Shown: positions 50,723 through 57,920 of the stretch, one piece after another
How the letters are laid out: each line of letters opens with the position of its first letter
How positions within the stretch are numbered: the first letter of the stretch is position 1
DNA from: Mycolicibacterium sp. CR10
GTDB lineage: Bacteria; Actinomycetota; Actinomycetes; Mycobacteriales; Mycobacteriaceae
Reading direction: 5' to 3'
Length of the DNA: 64,000 nucleotides
Assembly: GCF_005222675.1 (NCBI RefSeq)
Contig: NZ_STGE01000017.1
Span: 62,001 to 126,000 of the forward strand
Program-made: the position numbers and the translations under genes
Notes under the pieces: generated by a model
What the model saw: the letters and a program-made list of their open reading frames with translations, nothing else
Told to the model about the DNA's origin: nothing
Databases searched by the model: none

Positions 50723-51706
50723 TTACAGCGCGTCGAGCACCGTCGCGACGATCCGCGCCGTCGAGAGGCCGTATCGGTCGTGCAACGTAGGTAGCGCACC
50801 GGCCGCCAGAAACTCGTCCGGGAGCGCGACCGGGATGATCTGCTTGCCCAGCCCCCGCAGCACAGCGGCCGACGCCACCGTCTCGAACAGCCCGCCGACC
50901 ACCGTGTGATTCTCACACGTCAACACCAACCGGTCTGAATCAACCTGAGCCAGAACAGTTTCGGCATCAAAAGGCTTGATCGTCGGCGTATGTACCACGG
51001 CGACGTCCACGTTGTCCTCGGCGAGGCGGTCGGCGGCCTGCAGTGCGCGCATCGTCATCAGCCCGGACGAGATGAGCACCACGTCGGCGCCGGGGCGCAG
51101 CACCTTGGCCTTGCCCAACTCGAAGTGGTAGTCGTACTCGTCGAGCACTGTCGGGACGTTGCCGCGCAGCAGTCGCAGATAGGTCGGCCCGGGATGCTCG
51201 GCCAGCTGCGGGACGGCCTGCTCGATGTCCACCGAATCGCACGGGTCGACAATCGTCATGTTCGGCATGCCCCGGAAGATGGCGATGTCCTCGGTCGCCT
51301 GGTGCGACGGACCGTACCCCGTCGTCAGGCCGGGCAGCCCGCCGACGACGTTGACGTTGAGGTTGGGTTCGGCGATGTCGAGGCAGATGAAGTCGTAGGC
51401 CCGACGAGCGGCGAACACCGAGTAGGTCGACGCGAACGGGATCAGGCCGGTCTCGGCCATCCCCGCCGCGGCACCGAACAGCAACTGCTCGGCCATGCCC
51501 ATCTGGAAATAACGCTCGGGAAAGGCCTGGGCGAAGATGTGCATGTCGGTGTACTTGCCGAGATCGGCGGTCAACCCGACGATCCGGTCGTCGGCCTGCG
51601 CGGCCCGCACCAGGGCATGCCCGAACGGTGCGGGCGAGGTCTTCTGCCCAGGGTCGGCGAACGAGGCGATCATCGCCGAAGTCTTGAGCTTGCTTGGCGC
51701 GCTCAT
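50723..51706 (-). CDS. Transketolase-like protein, C-terminal subunit
   Basis: A 327-residue subunit carrying the transketolase pyrimidine-binding and C-terminal domains (PAPFGHALVRAAQADDRIVGLTADLGKYTDMHIFAQAFPERYFQMGMAEQLLFGAAAGMA). Glu in GMAEQ is the conserved proton relay of thiamine-pyrophosphate enzymes. It pairs with the N-terminal subunit, which overlaps it by ATGA, so the two make one enzyme split into two genes. Such split transketolases serve housekeeping or special sugar pathways (for instance apulose-4-phosphate transketolase). Confidence 0.92.
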   Translation of the reverse strand: MSAPSKLKTSAMIASFADPGQKTSPAPFGHALVRAAQADDRIVGLTADLGKYTDMHIFAQAFPERYFQMGMAEQLLFGAAAGMAETGLIPFASTYSVFAARRAYDFICLDIAEPNLNVNVVGGLPGLTTGYGPSHQATEDIAIFRGMPNMTIVDPCDSVDIEQAVPQLAEHPGPTYLRLLRGNVPTVLDEYDYHFELGKAKVLRPGADVVLISSGLMTMRALQAADRLAEDNVDVAVVHTPTIKPFDAETVLAQVDSDRLVLTCENHTVVGGLFETVASAAVLRGLGKQIIPVALPDEFLAAGALPTLHDRYGLSTARIVATVLDAL

Positions 51707-52542
51707 ACGGATACTCCTTGGTGTCCTGCGGTCAGTTGGTCGCGGCAGATCTGCCATTCGTCGGCGTCGATGCGCATGAAGTGCGCCTTCTCCCGGTTTT
51801 CGAGGATCGGTACACCGCGACCGACTCGCGTGTCGCACAGAATCACCGACGGGACGCCGACGGGTTCGGTGTGCACGTTGTCGAATGCTGCGAGCAGCGC
51901 GTCGATGTCGTTGCCGTCGACACGTTGGACGTGCCATCCGCAGGCGGTCCACTTGTCGGTGACCGGTTCGGTGCGCAGTACTCCGACCGTCGGCCCATCA
52001 GCCTGCAGCGCGTTGATGTCAACCATCGCAATGAGATTGCCCAGCCCGTGGTGCGAGGCACCCATCGCGGCCTCCCATGTCGACCCCTCGTCGAGTTCTC
52101 CGTCGGAGAGGAAGTTGATCACCCGCGAGCTCGACCCCTGGTGACGTAGTCCGAGTGCCATTCCGACCGCGACTGTCAGACCGTGGCCCAGTGACCCGCC
52201 GGAGATCTCCATTCCTGGTGTGTAGCTGGCCATTCCCGACATCGGCAATCGCGATCCGTCGGAGCCGTAGCTGTCGAGTTCGGCGACCTCGATGATGCCC
52301 GCTTCGGCCAGCGCCGAATACAGGGCAATGGCGTAGTGGCCCGTCGATAACAGGAACCTGTCCCGTTCGGCCCAGTGCGGGTCGTCGGCGCGGTAGCGCA
52401 GTTGGTCGGCATAGACGGCGGCCAGCATGTCGGCGGCACCGAGGGCTTGCCCGATGTAGCCCTGTCCTTGTGCCTCCCCCATGTTCAAGGCGTGGTGGCG
52501 CATGCGGTAGGCCGCTTCGGCGACGTCGTCGTTGCGGGTCAT
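51703..52542 (-). CDS. Transketolase-like protein, N-terminal (TPP-binding) subunit
   Basis: A 279-residue subunit. SLGHGLTVAVGMALGLRHQG and the TPP motif region SDGELDEGSTWEAAMGASHHGLGNLIAMVDIN carry cofactor and Mg ligands; SDG replaces the usual GDG, as in some split members. It starts by ATGA overlap with the transporter stop and ends by ATGA overlap with the C-terminal subunit, so transporter, N and C subunits form one coupled operon. Confidence 0.92.
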   Translation of the reverse strand: MTRNDDVAEAAYRMRHHALNMGEAQGQGYIGQALGAADMLAAVYADQLRYRADDPHWAERDRFLLSTGHYAIALYSALAEAGIIEVAELDSYGSDGSRLPMSGMASYTPGMEISGGSLGHGLTVAVGMALGLRHQGSSSRVINFLSDGELDEGSTWEAAMGASHHGLGNLIAMVDINALQADGPTVGVLRTEPVTDKWTACGWHVQRVDGNDIDALLAAFDNVHTEPVGVPSVILCDTRVGRGVPILENREKAHFMRIDADEWQICRDQLTAGHQGVSV

Positions 52543-53882
52543 GCTGCTACCCCATGTGTCGAAGGGGTTGCGGCGCTTACCTGGTCGGCCAGCACGCGTT
52601 CCCGTGGACCCCAGGTTTCGCGAGTGAGGATCGCCGCCACCAGGCCAATGGCCATGTACCCGCTGAACAGCAACGCCGGGCCCCACCAGCCGTACGCCTC
52701 GTACAGCAGCGTGGTGATGAAGGGGGTGAATCCGGAGGCGATGGCGGAGATCTGGTAGGCCAGGGACGCACCCGAGGAGCGGGTGTTGGCGTTGAACAGT
52801 TCGGGGAACCATCCACCCTGGGAGCCGGCGAGCGCGTTCTGGAACACGCAGTAGGCGATGACGAACGTCGCGATGATGAGGATGAACAGACCGGTGTTCA
52901 CCGTGACGAACATCAGCACACCCCACGGGATACCCAGTGCGCACACCCAGAGATACAGGGGTCGCCGGCCAATTCTGTCGGTGAGTTTGGCCCAGCCGAA
53001 GGTGGCGAATATCCCGATCGCCGCCGCGATGCACAGCGCACCGATGGTCTGTGATCGGGTGGCAAGCTCGGCACCCTTCAGGTAGGAGAGCATATAGGTG
53101 ATGGACACGGCGTAGCCCGCGGTCTCGGCGATGCGAAGCCCGATGCCGCGCAGGATGTTTCGCCAATCTGTCTTGACCACCTCGACGATCGGGGACTTGA
53201 CGATGTTGCCTTCGGCCTTGACGTCTTCGAAGACCGGCGACTCGGGCACCTTGGCGCGGATGATCAGGCCGACGATCACGAGGATGATGCTGGCGAGGAA
53301 CGGCACCCGCCACGCCCAGTCGCCACCGAGGTGGATGCTGACGAAGAACACCAGGTTGGCGATCAGCAGTCCGACGGGGAATCCGGCCTGGACGATTCCG
53401 GTGTAGCGGCCTTTTTTCTTCCACGGGGCGTGCTCGTAGCTCATCAGGATCGCGCCGCCCCATTCGGCGCCGAATGCCAAACCCTGGATGATGCGGACCG
53501 ACACCAGCAATATTGGCGCGAGTACACCGACGGTCTCGTAGGTCGGCAGCAAGCCGATGGCAAACGTCGCCAGACCCATGAGAATCAACGACGCAACCAA
53601 CACCGGTTTGCGCCCGACCTTGTCACCGAGGTGTCCGCCGATGATGCCGCCGAGCGGACGCGCGACGAACCCGACGCCAAGAGTGGCGAACGACAGCAGG
53701 GTGCCGGCGAGCGGACTGGAATTGGGGAAGAAAGCGGTGCCGAAGTACAGCGCGGCGGCAGTGCCGAACCCGATGAAGTCATAGGTCTCGATGACGGCGC
53801 CGACACCGGAGCCGATCGCTACCCTCTTGGCGTCCTTGGTGCCGTGCACCGGACCCCGCATCGTCAGAGCGTCATCGCTCAT
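52539..53882 (-). CDS. MFS transporter, metabolite:H+ symporter (MHS) family
   Basis: A 447-residue proton-coupled importer of 12 helices. IGSGVGAVIETYDFIGFGTAAALYFGTAFFP and GHLGDKVGRKPVLVASLILMGLATFAIGLLPTYETVGVLAPILLVSVRIIQGLAFGAEWGGAI are the family signatures. MHS carriers bring in carboxylates, sugar acids and similar compounds. I place the start at the ATG at 53882, eight bases after AAAGGA, since an ATG at 53891 sits directly against that site. It heads the minus-strand operon, divergent from the isomerase gene. Confidence 0.93.
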   Translation of the reverse strand: MSDDALTMRGPVHGTKDAKRVAIGSGVGAVIETYDFIGFGTAAALYFGTAFFPNSSPLAGTLLSFATLGVGFVARPLGGIIGGHLGDKVGRKPVLVASLILMGLATFAIGLLPTYETVGVLAPILLVSVRIIQGLAFGAEWGGAILMSYEHAPWKKKGRYTGIVQAGFPVGLLIANLVFFVSIHLGGDWAWRVPFLASIILVIVGLIIRAKVPESPVFEDVKAEGNIVKSPIVEVVKTDWRNILRGIGLRIAETAGYAVSITYMLSYLKGAELATRSQTIGALCIAAAIGIFATFGWAKLTDRIGRRPLYLWVCALGIPWGVLMFVTVNTGLFILIIATFVIAYCVFQNALAGSQGGWFPELFNANTRSSGASLAYQISAIASGFTPFITTLLYEAYGWWGPALLFSGYMAIGLVAAILTRETWGPRERVLADQVSAATPSTHGVAA

Positions 53883-53937
53883 GATGGTCATCCTTTCAAA
53901 CCCTCCGCTACCTGACTGCTCACGGGGAAAGCCAGAT

Positions 53938-53958
53938 CACTGTTGACGGTCAACAGTG
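53938..53958. promoter_or_regulatory. Perfect 21-bp palindromic operator, transporter side
   Basis: CACTGTTGAC, one G, then GTCAACAGTG: a perfect palindrome 56 bases upstream of the transporter start. The half-site GTTGAC matches the operators at 50705, 53993 and 54028. Confidence 0.8.
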
Positions 53959-53992
53959 CGGTACGCCACTCAGTGTGACCACGCGCACACGT

Positions 53993-54010
53993 CACTGTCA
54001 ACAGTCAACA
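53993..54010. promoter_or_regulatory. Tandem GTCAACA half-sites between the two operators
   Basis: CACTGTCAACAGTCAACA holds two head-to-tail copies of GTCAACA (53997-54003 and 54004-54010 region). It lies midway between the palindromes at 53938 and 54028 and may help regulator multimers bridge them. Confidence 0.55.
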
Positions 54011-54027
54011 TTTGGCTTCGGTTGTTA

Positions 54028-54057
54028 GTTGACTGTTAACAGTCAACCGGATAGTGT
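54028..54057 (+). promoter_or_regulatory. 20-bp palindrome overlapping the promoter of the isomerase operon
   Basis: GTTGACTGTTAACAGTCAAC (54028-54047) is a perfect palindrome. TTGACT (54029-54034) inside it is a good -35, and TAGTGT (54052-54057) lies 17 bases further as -10. A regulator bound here would block polymerase, so repression is the natural reading. Confidence 0.75.
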
Positions 54058-54082
54058 GGCCGCCATCACAGATGAGGTGGAC

Positions 54083-54913
54083 ATGACCAGCACGTTCGAT
54101 TCACGGCTCGGCTGCTCGACGATCAGCTTTCGGCACCAGCTCCTGTCACAGGCGCTGGAAACGATCGCCGGCCTCGGCTTCGCCGAGATCGACCTCGGCG
54201 CGCTGCCCGGGGTGTGCGACCACGTGCCCTACGTGCTCGACGAACGCGCCGTCGAAGAGGTGGCCCAGATCGTGGCGGCCGCCGGCCTGCAGGTGCGTTC
54301 CATCAACGGCGACGTCGGCGACCTGAACGCCGCACTGGCTCCCGACCAGCGCGCCGTGCGCACGAGACATCTCGACATGCTTGTCGCCCTCGCCGCGGCT
54401 ACCGAATCCCGGGCACTCGTGCTGCCCTGCGGAGCCCTGAGCCACGAACCACTCGAATCACTGCCGACTGACCTGGACCGGGTAGCGGCCGAGCTGCACA
54501 CCGCCGCGCACACCGCGGCCGCTTCCGGCGTCGAACTGTGGACCGAGTCGCTGCATTTTCACCGGCTTTGCTTCGACATCGACCGTGCCCAGGCGCTGTC
54601 CGAGCGCATCGCCGAACAGGTCCGGATCGTGATGGACTTCAGCCACATCGTCGCGTCGGGGGCTGACCCGGTCGACTTCGTTGACCGGTTCGGCCCGCGC
54701 ATCGCGCACGTACACATTCGCGACGCCGTGCCGGGCAACATCAACCTCTCGGTGGGCAATGGAGATGTCGACTTCGGACGCGGCCTCAAGGCACTCGCCG
54801 ACGCCGGCTATCAGGGCCACTTCGCGCTGGAGCTCGAAACCCGCGACATCGCCGACGACCAACGCCCCGAATCGGCTGCCCAAGCCGGACAACTGATTTC
54901 ACAACTCATCTAA
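54083..54913 (+). CDS. Sugar phosphate isomerase/epimerase (TIM-barrel, AP endonuclease 2-like)
   Basis: A 276-residue xylose-isomerase-like TIM barrel. CSTISFRHQLLSQALETIAGLGFAEIDLGALPGVCDHVPY opens the barrel. Likely metal ligands are Glu in ELWTESLHFHRL, Asp-His in IVMDFSHIVASG, and Glu in ALELETRDIADDQRP, with VHIRDAVPGNINLSVGNGDVDF. Related enzymes interconvert sugars, hydroxypyruvate or inosose. The ATG at 54083 has GAGGTGG upstream; the first frame codon at 54029 lies in the operator. Confidence 0.9.
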   Translation: MTSTFDSRLGCSTISFRHQLLSQALETIAGLGFAEIDLGALPGVCDHVPYVLDERAVEEVAQIVAAAGLQVRSINGDVGDLNAALAPDQRAVRTRHLDMLVALAAATESRALVLPCGALSHEPLESLPTDLDRVAAELHTAAHTAAASGVELWTESLHFHRLCFDIDRAQALSERIAEQVRIVMDFSHIVASGADPVDFVDRFGPRIAHVHIRDAVPGNINLSVGNGDVDFGRGLKALADAGYQGHFALELETRDIADDQRPESAAQAGQLISQLI

Positions 54914-54924
54914 AGGAGCAGTAC

Positions 54925-55701
54925 ATGAACACCACTACCCGTAAGACCGCGGTGCTCACCGGCGCCACGTCCGAGAAGGGCATCGGGGCGACGACGGCGC
55001 AGCGCTACGCCCGCGAGGGGTGGGCCGTCGTCATCCTCGACCTGGACGGCGAGAAGTCCGCCAAGGTCGCCGCCGAGATCGGCAACCAGTACGCAGTCCC
55101 GGCCTTCGGGTACGCCGTCGACGTCACCTCCGAGGAATCGGTGACCGCGGCCTACGATGCCGTTGCCGCCGAGGTACGGTCCGGAAACCTACCGCCGGTC
55201 GGCGCGCTGGCCAACATCGCCGGCATCACCTCACCGGTTCCGTTCCTGCAGACCACACTTGATCTCTGGAACAAAGTCATGGCGGTCAACGCGACGGGAA
55301 CCTACCTGGTGACCAAGGCCTTCCTGCCGGACATGATCGAGCAGGGCTGGGGCCGCATCGTCAACATGTCCTCGGTGTCCGCGCAGCGCGGTGGCGGTGT
55401 CTTCGGCAAGGTTCCCTACTCGTCGGCCAAGGCCGCCATTCTCGGCTTCACCAAGGCACTGGCCCGCGAGGTCGCCCACACCGGTGTCACCGTCAATGCC
55501 GTCACCCCGGGTGCGGTCGACACCAACATCCGGGTGGGGTCCACCGACGAGCAGGAGGCCAAGCTCGCCGCCGACATCCCCGTCGGCCGGACTTCCTCCA
55601 CCGAAGAGGTGGCGGCCGTCATCACCTTCCTGTCCAGCCCGGACGCCAGCTACCTGACCGGTACAACCGTTGATATCAACGGCGGCAGCCACATTCACTG
55701 A
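54925..55701 (+). CDS. Short-chain dehydrogenase/reductase of the sugar locus
   Basis: A 258-residue classical SDR. It has [10 protein letters not shown] at the cofactor loop, NIAGIT, and the active site SS-x12-YSSAKAA, followed by PGAVDTNI. It begins 11 bases after the isomerase with a strong AAAGGAG site, so it is the second gene of the operon. Likely it oxidises or reduces a sugar, polyol or sugar acid. The stop overlaps the start of an rpiB-like remnant (TGATG). Confidence 0.92.
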   Translation: MNTTTRKTAVLTGATSEKGIGATTAQRYAREGWAVVILDLDGEKSAKVAAEIGNQYAVPAFGYAVDVTSEESVTAAYDAVAAEVRSGNLPPVGALANIAGITSPVPFLQTTLDLWNKVMAVNATGTYLVTKAFLPDMIEQGWGRIVNMSSVSAQRGGGVFGKVPYSSAKAAILGFTKALAREVAHTGVTVNAVTPGAVDTNIRVGSTDEQEAKLAADIPVGRTSSTEEVAAVITFLSSPDASYLTGTTVDINGGSHIH

Positions 55702-56005
55702 TGAGGTGCTGCCGCGTCGGCAGAGCCGACCGCGCGCTGTTGGTGTGCGGACCCGGGCTCGGGGTGGCGATCGCCGCCAACAAGGTTGCCGGCGTTCGTG
55801 CCGTCACCGCGCATGACAGCTTCTCGGTCGAGCGCGCCGCGCTGAGCAACAACGCCCAGGTGCTGTGCTTCGGCCAGCGAGTGACGTCGGCATCGAACTC
55901 GCGCGACGGTTGGCGGGTGAATGGATCGGATACGAGTTCGATCCGCAGTCCGCGTCGGCACAGAAGGTCATTGCGATCACCGGGTACGAACCGCAGCACG
56001 CCTGA
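55701..56005 (+). pseudogene. rpiB: Remnant of a RpiB/LacAB-type sugar-phosphate isomerase
   Basis: The first 60 or so codons read [55 protein letters not shown], which is the middle of RpiB. After about 55882 the frame must shift by one base to continue [40 protein letters not shown] to a TGA at 56003-56005. The first 55 or so residues of RpiB, before the CGPG active-site loop, are missing altogether. So the gene is both N-truncated and frameshifted. It sits directly after the SDR, where an isomerase would complete the sugar pathway. Confidence 0.85.
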
Positions 56006-56031
56006 GACCGCTCATGGCATAGCATCTCGCC

Positions 56032-57261
56032 GTGAGCTTGCCACGCGACCCGGAACTGGAGCGGCGGCTCGGCACCTTCGACACCGTGACGATCGGGCTC
56101 GGATCGATGGTCGGGGCGGGCATCTTCGTCGCGCTCGCACCCGCCGCCGCGGCCTCCGGCTCCGGTCTTCTGATCGGCCTCGGGATCGCGGCGGTCGTCG
56201 CGATCTGCAATGCGATGTCGTCGGCCCGATTGGCCGCCCGTTACCCGCAGTCCGGCGGTACCTACGTCTACGGCCGCGAGCGCCTCGGCCCGTTCTGGGG
56301 CCACACCGCGGGGTGGAGCTTCATCGTCGGCAAGACCGCATCCTGCGCGGCGATGGCGTTGACGGTGGGCCTCTACGCCTGGCCGGCGCACGCGCACGCA
56401 GTGGCGGTCGGGTGTGTGGTGGCCCTGACGGCATTGAGCTACGCAGGCATTCAGAAGTCCGCGCTCCTCACCAAGGTCATCGTCGCGGTGGTGCTGGCCG
56501 TGCTGGCCATGGTGTGCGTCGTCGTCCTCGGCTTCGGGGACGTCGACGGGTCCCGGTTGACGGTCGGGCGCGACGTCGCCGCATACGGCGTCCTTCAGGC
56601 GGCGGGCCTGCTGTTCTTCGCCTTCGCCGGCTATGCGCGCATCGCCACTCTCGGCGAGGAGGTCCGCGATCCCGCCACGACCATCCCCCGCGCGACCCGG
56701 ATCTCCCTCGGGCTCGCCCTGGTCGTCTACGTGCTGGTCGCCACCGCGGTGCTCGCGCAGCTGGGTAGCGCCGGGCTGGCCTCGGCGAGTGCGCCGCTGT
56801 CGGAAGCGGTTCGCGCAGCGGGCTTTCCGGCCCTCGTACCCGTCGTTACCGTCGGCGCGGCGGTCGGTGCGCTGGGATCGCTGCTGGCGCTGCTGCTCGG
56901 GGTGTCGCGGACGACGCTGGCGATGGCCCGCGACCATCACCTGCCGCATGCCCTCGCGGCCGTTCACCCCCGTCACGGCACACCGCACCGCGCGGAGGTG
57001 ACGGTGGGCGTCGTGGTGGCGTTGGCCACCGCCGTCGCCGATGTCCGCAGTGCGATCGGGTTCTCGTCGTTCGGGGTGCTGCTGTACTACGCGATCGCCA
57101 ACGCGTCGGCGCTGACGTTGGGGACGCGTCGGCTGCTGCCCGCGATCGGCCTGATCGGATGCCTGACGCTGGCGTTCACGCTCCCCTGGGCGTCGGTGCT
57201 GGCCGGAACGGCGGTGGTGCTGATCGGCATGATCGCCTACGCCTACGGCCGGAACCGGTGA
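56032..57261 (+). CDS. APC-family amino acid permease
   Basis: A 409-residue transporter of 12 helices. [33 protein letters not shown] is the family signature (GxGIF-like in helix 1), followed by [22 protein letters not shown] and [30 protein letters not shown] start at 56032. It resembles cationic amino-acid or related permeases; the substrate is not known. The 3' end overlaps kdpE, which converges on it, by 19 bases. Confidence 0.92.
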   Translation: MSLPRDPELERRLGTFDTVTIGLGSMVGAGIFVALAPAAAASGSGLLIGLGIAAVVAICNAMSSARLAARYPQSGGTYVYGRERLGPFWGHTAGWSFIVGKTASCAAMALTVGLYAWPAHAHAVAVGCVVALTALSYAGIQKSALLTKVIVAVVLAVLAMVCVVVLGFGDVDGSRLTVGRDVAAYGVLQAAGLLFFAFAGYARIATLGEEVRDPATTIPRATRISLGLALVVYVLVATAVLAQLGSAGLASASAPLSEAVRAAGFPALVPVVTVGAAVGALGSLLALLLGVSRTTLAMARDHHLPHALAAVHPRHGTPHRAEVTVGVVVALATAVADVRSAIGFSSFGVLLYYAIANASALTLGTRRLLPAIGLIGCLTLAFTLPWASVLAGTAVVLIGMIAYAYGRNR

Positions 57262-57920
57262 CCCATGCCGGATTCGGTCAACAGGTGGACGGGGTGGGAC
57301 GGGTCGTCCTCGAGCTTGCGCCGCAGTTGTGCGAGGTACACGCGAAGGTAGTGCGTGGATTTCGCGTACGTCGGTCCCCACACCTCGGTGAGCAGCTGTT
57401 CCCGGCTGACGAGCTTGCCGCTGTTGCGCACCAGGATCTCCAGCATGCCCCACTCGGTCGGGGTGAGATGTACTTCCCTGCCGTTCTTGGTGACGGTCTT
57501 GGTCGCCAGATCGACGGTGAATGAGGATGTCTCGATCACCGGCTCATTGGTGTCACCGGTCGAGGAGCGGCGTACCGCCGCCCGAAGCCGGGCCAGAAAC
57601 TCGTCCATCCCAAAGGGTTTGGTGACGTAGTCGTCTGCTCCCGCGTCCAGTGCCTCCACCTTGTCCAGGGTGTCGGCGCGGGCGGAGAGCACGATGATCG
57701 GTGCCGTCAGCCAGCCGCGCAGCCCCTCGAGGACCTCGATACCGCTCATGTCCGGCAACCCGAGACCCAGCACCACGACGTCAGGCCGGTGCCCCGCTGC
57801 GGCGCGTAACGCCTCCGCGCCGGTGGCCGCGGTGACGACGTCGTAGCCGCGCACGGACAGGTTGATGCGCAGCGCCCGCAGAATCTGTGGTTCATCGTCG
57901 ATCACGAGCACCCGGGTCAT
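57243..57920 (-). CDS. kdpE: Response regulator KdpE with Gly in place of the phospho-acceptor Asp
   Basis: A 225-residue OmpR/PhoB-type regulator of the kdp operon. The receiver domain has the acidic pair VIDDEP, LSARAD, and the Lys in DDYVTKPFG. The phosphorylation site reads PDVVVLGLGLPDMSG, with Gly52 where KdpE proteins have Asp52 (DLGLPD); the codon is GGT at 57767-57765. The winged-helix DNA-binding domain (LTPTEWGMLEILVRNSGKLVSREQLLTEVWG and HYLRVYLAQLRRKLEDDP) is intact. ATG overlaps the kdpD stop. Activity must be non-canonical, unless the base is an error. Confidence 0.96.
   Translation of the reverse strand: MTRVLVIDDEPQILRALRINLSVRGYDVVTAATGAEALRAAAGHRPDVVVLGLGLPDMSGIEVLEGLRGWLTAPIIVLSARADTLDKVEALDAGADDYVTKPFGMDEFLARLRAAVRRSSTGDTNEPVIETSSFTVDLATKTVTKNGREVHLTPTEWGMLEILVRNSGKLVSREQLLTEVWGPTYAKSTHYLRVYLAQLRRKLEDDPSHPVHLLTESGMGHRFRP

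Noticed and set aside
51703-51706. Frameshift splitting one transketolase gene
   Set aside because: The two halves break at the natural domain boundary, each has its own start, and the ATGA overlap is the same as between other genes; this is a real split enzyme.
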